Below, piece by piece: positions 7,826-16,719 of a DNA stretch of 64,000 nucleotides (position 1 is the stretch's first letter; every line of letters starts with the position of its first letter). The notes under the pieces were generated by a model. It did no database searches and was not told the origin of the DNA. It saw only the letters and a list, made by a program, of their open reading frames with translations. The translations under genes and the position numbers were made by a program. The DNA is taken from positions 4,163,350-4,227,349 of the forward strand of contig NZ_OY780933.1 in NCBI RefSeq assembly GCF_963676065.1. The letters run 5' to 3'. The DNA is from Maridesulfovibrio sp. (GTDB lineage: Bacteria; Desulfobacterota; Desulfovibrionia; Desulfovibrionales; Desulfovibrionaceae).

Positions 7826-10258
7826 ATGCTCAAAAATTTAAAGGTAACGACTAAAATCGCTATAGGATTTGGGCTCATTCTAAGCCTGCTGGCTGCAACC
7901 GCAGGACTGGGAATCCTGAAACTAAGTGATAATTCAGCAGGTTTTACCGAGTATCAGACTCTGGCCGGCCAAACAAATCTGGCCGGACGCATCCAGAGCA
8001 ATCTTCTATTGGCCCGCACGGAAGCAAAAGACTTCATGAATACCGGAAATGATAAGGCATTGAATCGGTATAATAAACGGATGGCAAGACTTAAAAAGCT
8101 CCTCCGGGAGGAAGAAAGCAACACAGTCCCAGCTGAACAGGCCGGATTAATAGATAAAATACGACAGGAAATCGCCACCTACGAAAGCACCTTCAATATT
8201 TTTATTTCAGCAAGCCAAGCGGAAAAGCAGTCGATCAATCAATCGACAGAAAACGGAAAAGTACTGGAAAACGGCCTTGAAACACTACTGCAGAGTGCTA
8301 ACGAAAGAGAAGACAACTTTCTTATAGCCATGGTGCAGAAAAGTAAGGCCGCATTATTCAAGGCAAAGCTCGCCAACTCTATTTTTATATATAAGACCAA
8401 ACTGAAAGCTGATGCGGAAAAAGCAATAGAACTGCTGGAAGAATTTGAAAAAAGTGTCGGAGATATCCAGAACGTACTCTATTCTCCCTCGGACCTTGGA
8501 CTTATAAACGAGCTGAATACAAACAATGAACAGTACGTCCTGCATACCCGGAAAATAATTAAGTCTAACATCGCGCAGGTTACGGCAAAGGAAAAGCTGG
8601 ACTCTCTGGGGCCGGTCACCGCCCAGCATATTAATGATTTCAAAATGTCCATCATGGAAAAACAGGAAGAGTTGGGTCCGCGCATGAAAAAGACCATTGC
8701 CGCAGCCCAAAACAACATGAGCATAATATCGCTCATTGCCATCATCGCCGGAATTGTCCTCGCATTCTTTATCTCCCGCAGCATCACCGTCCCGCTGGCT
8801 AAAGCCCGCGCCTTTATGCTGGATCTGGCAAACGGCAACCTCGACAGCAAAATGGAGGTGGACCAGAAAGATGAAGTGGGCATGATATGCAAGGATATGG
8901 TTCAGGTAGAAAGGACCCTGCGTCAGGTAATGCTTGAAATAAGTACCGCGATCACCGGAATAGAAGAAGGCAGGATAGACAGTCAGGCTGATGGCAGCGG
9001 ATTCAAAGGCAGCTATGTAGAGCTGATCGACCGCACAAATATGGCGCTGAATGTAATGAGATCTTTTATTGATGATGTCCCGCTGCCGGTTATGACCATG
9101 GACCGCGACATGAATATCCTTTTCATGAACAAACCGGGGATAAAACTTCTCGGAAAATCTCTGGATGAGCTCAAAAAGGGCAAGTGCTCCTCCATTATCA
9201 AAACCCAAGACTGCGGAACCGATAAGTGCGCCTGCGCCAAGTCATTTCTTTCCCGCAAACAGGAAAAAGGTACAACCAATGCGAAGATCCCCACGGGCAG
9301 TCTGGATATCGACTACATAGGTGTCCCCATTGAAAAAGACGGAAGAGTCGTCGGCGCGCTGGAAGTAATCCTCGATCAGACTTCAATCCGCGAGAATCAA
9401 CGCATAATGAAAGATGTTGCAGACCGCACGCAGCACGTTGTGGAACAACTTTCTTCCGCAAGCGAAGAACTGGCCGCACAGGTGGAGCAGATCAGTAACG
9501 GCTCCGAAATTCAGCATGAACGGATAACCGAAACCGCCACAGCCATGGAACAGATGAACAGCACCATCATGGAAGTGGCTCGCAACGCTTCCAACGCTTC
9601 CGGTAAAGGCATGGAAGCAAAACAGCAGGCGGAAGAAGGTGCCCTGATAGTTTCCCAGTCAATAAATTCCATTACTGAAGTCAGCAGCATTGCCGGCGAC
9701 CTGCGCAACAGCATGACCGGCCTCGGCGAGCAGACCGAATCCATCAGCACAGTCATGGATGTAATTTCCGACATTGCCGATCAGACCAACCTGCTGGCCC
9801 TGAACGCGGCGATCGAAGCAGCCCGTGCAGGAGAAGCCGGACGCGGATTCGCAGTTGTAGCCGATGAGGTCCGCAAACTGGCGGAAAAAACCATGGCAGC
9901 AACCCATGAAGTGGGCAACAACGTGGAAAGCATACAGCAGGCCGTGCGCAACAATATGCTCGAGGTGGAAAATGCTGTTGAAGCGGTTGAGAAAACGACA
10001 GAGCTTGCATCCCGCTCAGGCTCTTCTCTTGAATCAATCGTAACGACTGTAGAGTACAGCGCAAATCAGGTGGAAGGTATCGCCGCAGCCTCCGAAGAAC
10101 AATCCAGCGCTTCAGAGCAGATAAACAATGCCCTGAATGAAATAAACAGCATAACCCGTGAGACCGCTGACGGCATACATCAATCAGCTAAAGCTGTTCA
10201 GGAACTGGCAGCAATGTCCAGCGAACTGAATGACTTGATTAAAGAACTACAGGAATAA
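7826..10258 (+). CDS. Methyl-accepting chemotaxis protein with helical sensor, HAMP and Cys-rich PAS
   Basis: An 810-residue chemoreceptor. TM1 is about residues 10-30, followed by a long helical periplasmic sensor to about 295 that resembles the helical-bimodular type, TM2 at about 297-316 and HAMP at about 317-370. A PAS domain at about 418-520 contains a cysteine cluster ([17 protein letters not shown]). The MCP signalling domain starts near 560, with its hairpin tip [18 protein letters not shown] near 652. A purine-rich SD precedes ATG 7826. It is monocistronic with its own terminator. The PAS cysteines suggest redox or metal sensing; that is inference. Confidence 0.92.
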   Translation: MLKNLKVTTKIAIGFGLILSLLAATAGLGILKLSDNSAGFTEYQTLAGQTNLAGRIQSNLLLARTEAKDFMNTGNDKALNRYNKRMARLKKLLREEESNTVPAEQAGLIDKIRQEIATYESTFNIFISASQAEKQSINQSTENGKVLENGLETLLQSANEREDNFLIAMVQKSKAALFKAKLANSIFIYKTKLKADAEKAIELLEEFEKSVGDIQNVLYSPSDLGLINELNTNNEQYVLHTRKIIKSNIAQVTAKEKLDSLGPVTAQHINDFKMSIMEKQEELGPRMKKTIAAAQNNMSIISLIAIIAGIVLAFFISRSITVPLAKARAFMLDLANGNLDSKMEVDQKDEVGMICKDMVQVERTLRQVMLEISTAITGIEEGRIDSQADGSGFKGSYVELIDRTNMALNVMRSFIDDVPLPVMTMDRDMNILFMNKPGIKLLGKSLDELKKGKCSSIIKTQDCGTDKCACAKSFLSRKQEKGTTNAKIPTGSLDIDYIGVPIEKDGRVVGALEVILDQTSIRENQRIMKDVADRTQHVVEQLSSASEELAAQVEQISNGSEIQHERITETATAMEQMNSTIMEVARNASNASGKGMEAKQQAEEGALIVSQSINSITEVSSIAGDLRNSMTGLGEQTESISTVMDVISDIADQTNLLALNAAIEAARAGEAGRGFAVVADEVRKLAEKTMAATHEVGNNVESIQQAVRNNMLEVENAVEAVEKTTELASRSGSSLESIVTTVEYSANQVEGIAAASEEQSSASEQINNALNEINSITRETADGIHQSAKAVQELAAMSSELNDLIKELQE

Positions 10259-10280
10259 GCAACTTCTCAAATACACATAT

Positions 10281-10317
10281 ATCCCGGCTGGTCTCACGAC
10301 TTGCCGGGATTTTTTCT
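10281..10317 (+). terminator. Intrinsic terminator after chemoreceptor gene
   Basis: Stem ATCCCGGC/GCCGGGAT (10281-10288 with 10303-10310), 14-nt loop, then a run of six Ts. Confidence 0.85.
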
Positions 10318-10433
10318 TTTCAGCTTAAAAAACTACCGGGAAACACCTGAACAGACTCTCCAGTATAAAAACATTTTCGCTGGCTATAAAACCATTCTTT
10401 GTGATTTAATCCAAGAGAACAACAGGAGTACGT

Positions 10434-11963
10434 ATGCGAATATATAAACTACTGATTATGTTCGGGAGCCTGTTAATGTGTGCAAGTCCCGCATGGCCCG
10501 GAGATTATCCCATCGTGGACAGCGGCCAGCAGGCATGTTTTGACAATTCCCGCCAAATACATTGCCCGGACAAGGGTGACGAATTTTATGGTCAGGATGC
10601 TCAGTACAAGGGCAACCAGCCGCGTTTCAGAGATAACAAAGACGGGACAATCGCGGATCTTGTCACCGGATTAGTCTGGATAAAAGCCCGTGGTGACAAG
10701 CTATCCTGGCAGGCGGCCATGGCGGGAGCCGGGGATTGCCGGGTTGGAGGGTATACAGACTGGCGTGCGCCGACCATTAAAGAATTATACTCCCTTATCG
10801 ACTTTAACGGCAGAGTTATCGGAGATGCCTCGGTTTCCATTCCATTCATCAATACTCAATATTTCGATTTCAAACTGGGTGATACATCCAGAGGGGAACG
10901 GATCATTGATTGTCAGGACTGGTCCGCTACCACCTATGCAGGTAAAACCATGGGCGGTAATCCTACTGCCTTCGGGGTCAACTTCGCTGACGGACGCATC
11001 AAGGGATACGGTAAAAACGGTCGTGGCAAACGTGGAAAAAAATATATCCGGTACGTACGAGGCAATCCTGATTATGGGAAAAATATTTTCGTAGATCAGG
11101 CCGACGGCACCATTAAAGACTCTGCCACCGGTCTGATCTGGCAAAAAACAGATAGTGGTAAAACACTGAACTGGGAAGAAGCGCTAAGATATTGCGAAAA
11201 CCTGAATTATGCAGGACACAGCGGCTGGAGGCTGCCGAATGCTAAGGAGCTGCAATCCATCGTAGATTACTCCCGCAGCCCTAAAACAAGCGGCACCGCA
11301 GCCATTGATCCTATTTTCAATGTCACGGACACCGAATCCTACTATTGGTCATCAACAACCCACATGGATGGTCCCAAAGCAGGCGACCACGCGGCATACA
11401 TAGCTTTCGGACGGTGCATGGGCTACTTCTCCACTCCCCGCAGCGGCAATAAAAGATGGATGGACGTACACGGGGCCGGGGCCCAACGCAGTGATCCCAA
11501 ATCAGGTAACCCCGAAGCCTACCCCAACGGACGCGGCCCACAAGGCGATGACATCCGCATATACAATTACGTTCGCTGCGTTTCAGGAGGACAAGCGAAT
11601 CCGTACGATCCCCCTTACATAAAAATTCCATCCATTAGCGGAAGAACCTCTGAATCAGGACTAGGCCATATGGGAAATAATGGGCATAAATTCCATCAGA
11701 ATCAGGGGATTAATTCGGGAACGGGACAGGGATTACGACAGAGCGGGGCAGGTAGCGAAAACATGGGGAGAAATCGAGGAAAGCATCAAGGCCCTCCCCC
11801 GGAAGCCTTTACCGCCTGCAATGGAAAATCACGCGGGGAAGACTGTATTGTAGAAACTCCACGCGGCAGAATTTCCGGAATTTGCCGGGAACGATCAGGG
11901 CAAACCTTCTGCGTTCCCACAGGCCACGGCGGACGGGCAACAGGCGCAGGACTCAGACAATAA
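10434..11963 (+). CDS. Exported protein with two DUF1566 (Lcl C-terminal) domains
   Basis: A 509-residue protein with a cleavable-looking signal peptide (first 22 residues, ending AWPG). It has two copies of the DUF1566 core, recognised by ATGLVWIK...YTDWRAPTIKELYSLID near residues 75-125 and ATGLIWQK...SGWRLPNAKELQSIVDY near 225-280, each followed by an aromatic YYWSST-type strand and an RYVRG/NYVRCV end. The C-terminal 110 residues are Gly/Asn/Gln-rich, then a short Cys-containing tail. DUF1566 domains occur in surface and adhesin-like proteins; no enzymatic role is visible. It stands alone between terminators. Confidence 0.82.
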   Translation: MRIYKLLIMFGSLLMCASPAWPGDYPIVDSGQQACFDNSRQIHCPDKGDEFYGQDAQYKGNQPRFRDNKDGTIADLVTGLVWIKARGDKLSWQAAMAGAGDCRVGGYTDWRAPTIKELYSLIDFNGRVIGDASVSIPFINTQYFDFKLGDTSRGERIIDCQDWSATTYAGKTMGGNPTAFGVNFADGRIKGYGKNGRGKRGKKYIRYVRGNPDYGKNIFVDQADGTIKDSATGLIWQKTDSGKTLNWEEALRYCENLNYAGHSGWRLPNAKELQSIVDYSRSPKTSGTAAIDPIFNVTDTESYYWSSTTHMDGPKAGDHAAYIAFGRCMGYFSTPRSGNKRWMDVHGAGAQRSDPKSGNPEAYPNGRGPQGDDIRIYNYVRCVSGGQANPYDPPYIKIPSISGRTSESGLGHMGNNGHKFHQNQGINSGTGQGLRQSGAGSENMGRNRGKHQGPPPEAFTACNGKSRGEDCIVETPRGRISGICRERSGQTFCVPTGHGGRATGAGLRQ

Positions 11964-11994
11964 AAAATGCCCGGAGCGACTTAGCGCTCCGGGC
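11963..11994 (-). terminator. Terminator of the GltD-like gene (hairpin shared with DUF1566 gene)
   Basis: A 10-bp perfect stem GCCCGGAGCG/CGCTCCGGGC (11969-11978 with 11985-11994). The T-run is on the minus strand (from the A-run at 11962-11967), so it mainly ends the gene at 12020-13243 and perhaps acts in both directions. Confidence 0.8.
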
Positions 11995-12019
11995 AATTCA
12001 TATTCAGTAATTCTAAACT

Positions 12020-13243
12020 CTAACTGCTTTCAACATAATCCATAATAGCCTGCGCCGAATTCTTAGAGCAGCGCACGGCCTCAGCAACTGTTCTGGCACC
12101 GGTAACAACGTCACCGGAAGCGAAGATCCCTTCACGGGTGGTGCGGCCTTCTTCATCAGTAATGACCAGCCCGGTCTTACCGATTTCAATACCGGTCAGA
12201 TTATTGCGAGGAGCCTGACTGACTGCGATAAAGATGGAATCAGCCTCTTCCAACACCTCAGAGTCTTCCACGCAGACCAGCTTAACTTTTCCGTCTTCCC
12301 CGGTTTCTTTTTCCGTGCGTACACAGACTACGCCTTCCTCGGTCAATTCAAGCGGGGAATGGTAAAATTTAAAACGAACGCCATCGAGTTTGGCATATTC
12401 AAATTCATACTTGGTAGCGGAAACATCTTCCTCTCCCCGACGGTAAAGCACAGTAACTGCCTCGGCCCCTTTTCGCAGGGCGGTGCGGGCCACATCCATA
12501 GCCACGTTGCCAGCGCCAATAACCGCGACCTTCTTACCAAGCTGGTAGACATCTGGATTCTTCAAATAGTTAATGGCGTAATGCACATGGCCGAAGGTTT
12601 CACCCTTTAACCGTAGAGGACGCGGGTTCCACACCCCGGTACCGATAAAGATGGCCTTGTAGCCGTCACGCAACAGATCATCGAGTGAAATAACCGGTCC
12701 GATGAGCATGTTGGGACGTATTTTAACGCCCAGCTGCACCAGCACGTCGCGTAGTTTTTCAAGAATATCCTTGGGCAAGCGGAACTCAGGAATACCGTAC
12801 TGTAGCACCCCGCCGATTTTATCTTCGGATTCAAAAATGGTGACCTCATAACCTTTCAGCGCTAAAATAAAAGCCACAGTGATACCGGCCGGCCCGGAGC
12901 CTACAACCGCAATTCTGGCTTTACGCTTTTCAAGACGTTTCGGCTGGAACTGCTCCAGATAGTAGCGGGAGATGTAGTTTTCAATATCGCTGCACTGCAC
13001 CGGCGCACTTTTGCGCCCCAGAATACAATGCCCTTCACAAAAATTTTCGTGGGGACAGATGAGCGAACAGACCACGGAAAGTGGATTGTTCGCGAAAAGC
13101 ATGGCCCCGGCCTCCTGCATCCTGCCGTCCAGCAGAAGCTCAATCATTTTATTGATCGGTGTACCGAGGGGACAGCCCTTGCTGCACAATGGTTTCTTGC
13201 ATTGCAGGCAACGGCTCGCCTCTTCAATGATGTGTTTTCCCAT
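12020..13243 (-). CDS. GltD/NfnB-like NAD(P)H-dependent Fe-S flavoprotein
   Basis: A 407-residue member of the glutamate-synthase small-subunit family. The N-terminal Fe-S region has CLQCKKPLCSKGCPLG and CSLICPHENFCEGHC, typical of the two [4Fe-4S] clusters of this family. An FAD-binding Rossmann motif follows (VVGSGPAGITVAFILA), then an NADP-binding motif (VIGAGNVAMDVARTALRKG). The C-terminal GIFASGDVVTGARTVAEAV is the FAD signature. No large glutamate-synthase subunit is adjacent, so sulfide dehydrogenase, NfnB-like ferredoxin:NADP reductase or a stand-alone diaphorase are alternatives. It is transcribed alone, with an unusually structured 200-bp leader. Confidence 0.85.
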   Translation of the reverse strand: MGKHIIEEASRCLQCKKPLCSKGCPLGTPINKMIELLLDGRMQEAGAMLFANNPLSVVCSLICPHENFCEGHCILGRKSAPVQCSDIENYISRYYLEQFQPKRLEKRKARIAVVGSGPAGITVAFILALKGYEVTIFESEDKIGGVLQYGIPEFRLPKDILEKLRDVLVQLGVKIRPNMLIGPVISLDDLLRDGYKAIFIGTGVWNPRPLRLKGETFGHVHYAINYLKNPDVYQLGKKVAVIGAGNVAMDVARTALRKGAEAVTVLYRRGEEDVSATKYEFEYAKLDGVRFKFYHSPLELTEEGVVCVRTEKETGEDGKVKLVCVEDSEVLEEADSIFIAVSQAPRNNLTGIEIGKTGLVITDEEGRTTREGIFASGDVVTGARTVAEAVRCSKNSAQAIMDYVESS

Positions 13244-13330
13244 ATGAATGATGTGTGGTTTGATCCCTCAATGAAAGGAACCTGATTTTCTTAAGATGAA
13301 AGGAAAGTAGTGCGTGGAAAGGCGTTGATA

Positions 13331-13360
13331 GCAGGGCCGGACAGGAAGGTCCAGCTCTGC
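13331..13360 (-). promoter_or_regulatory. Stable hairpin in the leader of the GltD-like gene
   Basis: Arms GCAGGGCCGGAC and GTCCAGCTCTGC (13331-13342 with 13349-13360) pair across a 6-nt loop, allowing for G-U pairs. It lies about 90 bp upstream of the start at 13243 with no T-run, so a regulatory or mRNA-stability hairpin is more likely than a terminator. Confidence 0.35.
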
Positions 13361-13390
13361 CGTTCTTATTAGTTGTATACTATTTACCGT

Positions 13391-13421
13391 AAAAAGGCGG
13401 ATCCCCAAAGAATCCGCCTTT
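13391..13421 (-). terminator. Intrinsic terminator of the sulfite reductase gene
   Basis: A 10-bp stem AAAGGCGGAT/ATCCGCCTTT (13393-13402 with 13412-13421) ending in a T-run on the minus strand. Confidence 0.85.
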
Positions 13422-13443
13422 AATCATGATCTTGCAAAAAAAA

Positions 13444-14100
13444 CTATTTCAAAGCTTCAAGCAACGCCTCTTCGCCAAGACGATCAATCATACCGCTGAT
13501 ACGTTCACGTTTACGTCCGTTTTCCTTATAGAAATCAAGGGCCTTAACTATCAGCGAAAGAGCCTCATCTTCACTTAGCTTGGTGCCTATTTTTACTCCG
13601 GAGCGGACATTTCTCGCCGCGCCACCGCCGAAAAGGACATCCCAGCCTTTAGGTGTTCCGACCAGACCGATATCTCGCACATTGCTGAATCCGCAACTGA
13701 TTTTACAGCCGGACACACCGCTTTTAATTTTGAAGGGATACGGGCCGTTCTGCAAGACGATTTCAAGCAGTTTCTTACCCATACCACGGCTATCCTGAAC
13801 ACCGTATTTACAGAGACCCACGCCGGTACAGACATTTACGGTCGGCGGAGCCTTCTTAACAGAAGTACCGATGGCGGCAACAACTTCATCAAGTTTATCC
13901 TTTGCGATACCTTCCAGATTCAAACGTTGACCGCTGGTCACACGCAGGGAAGTCAGATTAAACTTGGACATGACCTCCATAACTGTCTTCATCATACCGG
14001 GAGTGAATTCGCCCTGATTAAGTGCGATACGCAAAGCGTAGGTGTCATTCTTACGCTCTACCGGCATGACGACAAGAGGTTCAGCAACAATATTATCCAT
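13444..14100 (-). CDS. Low-molecular-weight assimilatory-type sulfite reductase
   Basis: A 218-residue single-chain sirohaem/[4Fe-4S] reductase, matching in length the small assimilatory-type sulfite reductase described from Desulfovibrio vulgaris. The cluster/sirohaem ligand motif is split as usual: CTGVGLC (C-X5-C, about residue 92) and CKISC (C-X3-C, about 133) followed by GFSN. The N-terminal half has the family's LRVTSGQRLNLEG strand that contacts sirohaem. It reduces sulfite, and possibly nitrite, by six electrons in the cytoplasm; its physiological role in sulfate reducers is still debated. Own terminator; no partner subunit adjacent. Confidence 0.85.
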   Translation of the reverse strand: MDNIVAEPLVVMPVERKNDTYALRIALNQGEFTPGMMKTVMEVMSKFNLTSLRVTSGQRLNLEGIAKDKLDEVVAAIGTSVKKAPPTVNVCTGVGLCKYGVQDSRGMGKKLLEIVLQNGPYPFKIKSGVSGCKISCGFSNVRDIGLVGTPKGWDVLFGGGAARNVRSGVKIGTKLSEDEALSLIVKALDFYKENGRKRERISGMIDRLGEEALLEALK

Positions 14101-14409
14101 AAAAACTCCTTATTCTTTTTAATAATTTTCACTTACATCAGAGTGTAAACTTCTGCAAATTATGAAAGCTGTACCGCTAACCAGATAAAGTAAAGAACAT
14201 TATTACTAGCACGGGTATAAGCATTGAGGAGGCAATGATTGTAACTGATTCACGCATTCTGGATCACATCGGTTCGGAGATGCTTATATAGAAATGGGCT
14301 GCCCGTGGCACTAGGATAAAATTTTAGCTGACCGATGCTTCTGGAAGTATTACCCCGATATTTCAAGGTAGTACTTTATTTTTTATTATAAATTCAGTAG
14401 GCAAATACG
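14101..14409. other. Divergent promoter region, no gene
   Basis: 309 bp between the divergent sulfite reductase and binding-protein genes. It must contain both promoters. I see no ORF, repeat or clear operator; an AT-rich block lies directly upstream of 14410. Confidence 0.5.
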
Positions 14410-15186
14410 ATGAAGCATCTTTTAACAGTCTTATTGGCAGTCATAATCTTAGCGCTAACTTCAGTTTCTGCTTTGGCTCAAGAAATTATTGTTCCGTTAA
14501 ATCATTTTCCTCCATGGCGCATAGTGGATAAGAATTATCAAGTCGGTGGTATTAATGTAGAATTGATGAATGCCCTGCTGCGAAAGCTCGATTTGAAGGC
14601 CACCTACGTCATCCGTCCATGGAAAAGAGCGCAGAGGATGATTAAGAATGGTTCAGCCGATATTATGAACGGTTTGCTCAAATCTCAGGCACGGGCAAAA
14701 GACATGATATTCCTAGATCCTCCATACAAAACGCAAAGCTCCAAGGCTTTTTACACTCTAAAAAGCAAGCCAATAAAAATAAATACCTACGAAGATTTAT
14801 ACAAATACAAAATAGGGATAACCCTTGGCTCAAAATTTTTTCCCAGATTCGACAGTGACACGAAGCTGAGCAAAGATATGTGTAAGGACGCATCCACCAA
14901 TTTCAAAAAACTGGAGCGAGGACGGATAGACACCATTATTTTGACCGAAACCGTGGGAGATTACCTGCTCCATAAGCTAAACTATCAAGATAAGATGGAA
15001 AAAGAACCGTATGTATACAGCGAACCACTTTCGGTCTATTTCGCAGTCTCTAAAAAATCTTTTTTGGCAAAACGGGTGCCTGAGCTTAATGCCGCACTGA
15101 AAAAAATGGTTGAATCAGGTGAAGTAAGGAGCATAATTGATAATTTTATGGCTCGACAAAAAAATTATCAGAATAATCCATTGTAA
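14410..15186 (+). CDS. Periplasmic solute-binding protein (SBP_bac_3 family), orphan
   Basis: A 258-residue protein with a clear signal peptide (cleavage after SALAQ, about residue 24) and the two-lobe fold of amino-acid-type binding proteins. Characteristic segments are GGINVELMNALLRKL, WKRAQRMIKNGSADIMNG and the C-terminal hinge VYSEPLSVYFAVSKKS. No ABC permease or ATPase gene is adjacent. Orphan proteins of this type may feed a distant transporter or deliver ligands to chemoreceptors; that is inference. The ligand cannot be predicted. Confidence 0.82.
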   Translation: MKHLLTVLLAVIILALTSVSALAQEIIVPLNHFPPWRIVDKNYQVGGINVELMNALLRKLDLKATYVIRPWKRAQRMIKNGSADIMNGLLKSQARAKDMIFLDPPYKTQSSKAFYTLKSKPIKINTYEDLYKYKIGITLGSKFFPRFDSDTKLSKDMCKDASTNFKKLERGRIDTIILTETVGDYLLHKLNYQDKMEKEPYVYSEPLSVYFAVSKKSFLAKRVPELNAALKKMVESGEVRSIIDNFMARQKNYQNNPL

Positions 15187-15278
15187 CATCCCCTACCGTT
15201 TCAGCAGTACAGAGGTAGAAGTTGACTGAATCTCAAAGGGATGGGATATGTGCATTCTATTCAAAAAGGAGAGAATGA

Positions 15279-16052
15279 ATGCTTATATACATGGGATTTG
15301 ACGATACCGATGATAAAAACGCCCCCATAGGAACCGGACGGCTGGTCCGTGAATTCGTATACGGGCTGGAAACCGACTACCTTGTTATAGGCATTGTCCG
15401 CCATCAGCTGCCCCGGCTGGAAGACATTCCATACACTTCAAATAACAGTTCGGCCTGCGCTATCATTGACATTTCCAACGACGGCAACCTTGCCGTTCTG
15501 CGCGATCAGGCTACCGCACATCTGAAAAAATATTGCGCACCCGGCAGTGATCCGGGACTTTGCATTGCACGCGAAACAGAAGTTAACAACGAGATCATTG
15601 AATTTTCCAAGAATGTCACCGGACACAGGCAGACTCAGAAAGACGCCATGCACGCGGCCCGCAACATTGAACTATACGGGCTGGGCGGCACCAATGACGG
15701 TATCATTGGAGCCACCGCCGCGGTTGGGTTGACAGCTTACGGCTGGTGCGGACGGTTCATTGAATACGGACGCCTGCGCGACCTGGGCACAAGTCTGCAT
15801 GTTCAGGACCTGCATGAAGCCGGAATAGACGTCATTTCAACTGACCGTGACCCGCTGGTCCCCCTCCCCGGCGATGAAATCCGCAATGCCTCATGGATCA
15901 GACCCTCGCTCTGGGCAGGCCGCCCTGTGCTGCAGGTAAAACGCATCGATTACGGCATATGGGAACCGGCTCACGGGAAACGCAAAAAAGGTCACAACTT
16001 ACAGCCGAATTCCTCGGAAAAATCTAGCGTCCTTCCTTGTAACGGGCAATAA
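15279..16052 (+). CDS. TiaS-like protein (tRNA(Ile2) agmatinylcytidine synthetase N-terminal region)
   Basis: A 257-residue protein starting MLIYMGFDDTDDKNAPIGTG, which has the G-x-DDTD signature at the N-terminus of archaeal TiaS. The later GLGGTNDGIIGATAAVGL corresponds to the TiaS G-x-G-x-GLIGA motif. The archaeal OB-fold and zinc-ribbon C-terminal domains are missing, and bacteria normally use TilS for this tRNA, so the substrate is probably different. AGGAG precedes ATG 15279. Its 3' end overlaps the convergent padR gene by 29 bp. The family assignment comes from motif recognition; the function is unknown. Confidence 0.6.
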   Translation: MLIYMGFDDTDDKNAPIGTGRLVREFVYGLETDYLVIGIVRHQLPRLEDIPYTSNNSSACAIIDISNDGNLAVLRDQATAHLKKYCAPGSDPGLCIARETEVNNEIIEFSKNVTGHRQTQKDAMHAARNIELYGLGGTNDGIIGATAAVGLTAYGWCGRFIEYGRLRDLGTSLHVQDLHEAGIDVISTDRDPLVPLPGDEIRNASWIRPSLWAGRPVLQVKRIDYGIWEPAHGKRKKGHNLQPNSSEKSSVLPCNGQ

Positions 16053-16371
16053 AGCTGTTTAGCGCGTCACGCTGGCGCTCCATGTGGATTATCCACGCAT
16101 CAAGAATCTCCAGACCTTCCGGGGTGATGGAATAAACCCGCTTGGCCGGTCCATCACCCTGCGCATCCCACTCTGATTGCACCAGACCCTCTTCATCCAT
16201 CTGCCGTAAATGCCGATAGATCATTCCCGGAGGGGCCTCACCGCGTAGAAAACCATACCCGCTAATGGTCTGTATAAGCTCATAACCGTACGAAGATCCT
16301 GACTTTAAGGCCATCAATAGGGATGGCTGAATATACCGCTGCGGCTTGCCCCCGCCTGCTTTTTTCGACAT
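16024..16371 (-). CDS. PadR-family transcriptional regulator
   Basis: A 115-residue winged-helix regulator. SLLMALKSGSSYGYELIQTI followed by GMIYRHLRQMDEEGLVQSEW and RVYSITPEGLEIL is the PadR helix-turn-helix and wing pattern, with a short C-terminal dimerisation helix. AGGTG precedes the start. It is divergent from the 68-residue gene at 16469, so it may control itself and that gene through the 97-bp shared region. The effector is unknown. Confidence 0.88.
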   Translation of the reverse strand: MSKKAGGGKPQRYIQPSLLMALKSGSSYGYELIQTISGYGFLRGEAPPGMIYRHLRQMDEEGLVQSEWDAQGDGPAKRVYSITPEGLEILDAWIIHMERQRDALNSFIARYKEGR

Positions 16372-16407
16372 TTTTCACCTGTTCTTCTTGACTATATGTT
16401 CTTAGAG

Positions 16408-16417
16408 GATATATATC
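16408..16417. promoter_or_regulatory. Palindrome in the padR divergent promoter, candidate operator
   Basis: GATATATATC is a perfect 10-bp palindrome midway between the divergent padR and small-protein genes, in very AT-rich DNA. PadR proteins often bind such dyads in their own promoter. It is short and may be chance. Confidence 0.3.
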
Positions 16418-16468
16418 TAGTATAGACGAATATCCATAAAGACACAACTAAACGCTTAAGGAGGCTTT

Positions 16469-16675
16469 ATGAAAATTTTCGTAAGAGAAAGAGTAAGGGC
16501 CAACGAAGGGAATCAGCGTCCCCGTTACCGCGTTGTGGGTGTACAGGGTGAAGGGTTGACGCTCAAGGTCAAGCGCATCCGTAAATGCGAACTCAAGCAA
16601 CTCGCAAAGCATACCGGCGCGGAAATCGTTTATCTGGAACGTGATGGTAAGGGAAACGAAGGAAAGAAAAAATAA
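16469..16675 (+). CDS. Small basic conserved-looking protein
   Basis: 68 residues, rich in Lys and Arg, with no signal peptide. It reads as a compact strand-rich domain (PRYRVVGVQGEGLTLKVKRI, then CELKQLAKHTGAEIVYLE) plus a charged tail. A strong SD (AAGGAGG) and its own terminator support a real gene. I do not recognise the family; nucleic-acid or protein binding would fit its charge but is a guess. It is divergent from padR and may be its target. Confidence 0.65.
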   Translation: MKIFVRERVRANEGNQRPRYRVVGVQGEGLTLKVKRIRKCELKQLAKHTGAEIVYLERDGKGNEGKKK

Positions 16676-16679
16676 ACAA

Positions 16680-16710
16680 AAAGGGGAACAGTTTTAAACT
16701 GTTCCCCTTT
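16680..16710. terminator. Bidirectional terminator between small gene and Mo-storage gene
   Basis: A 15-bp perfect inverted repeat centred at 16695 (arms AAAGGGGAACAGTTT and its complement) with A/T runs on both sides, between convergent genes. Confidence 0.85.
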
Positions 16711-16719
16711 ATCATTTAA

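Noticed and set aside
8354..9208. 284-codon ORF on the minus strand inside the chemoreceptor gene
   Set aside because: Antisense shadow of a strongly supported coding sequence; no SD or family pattern.
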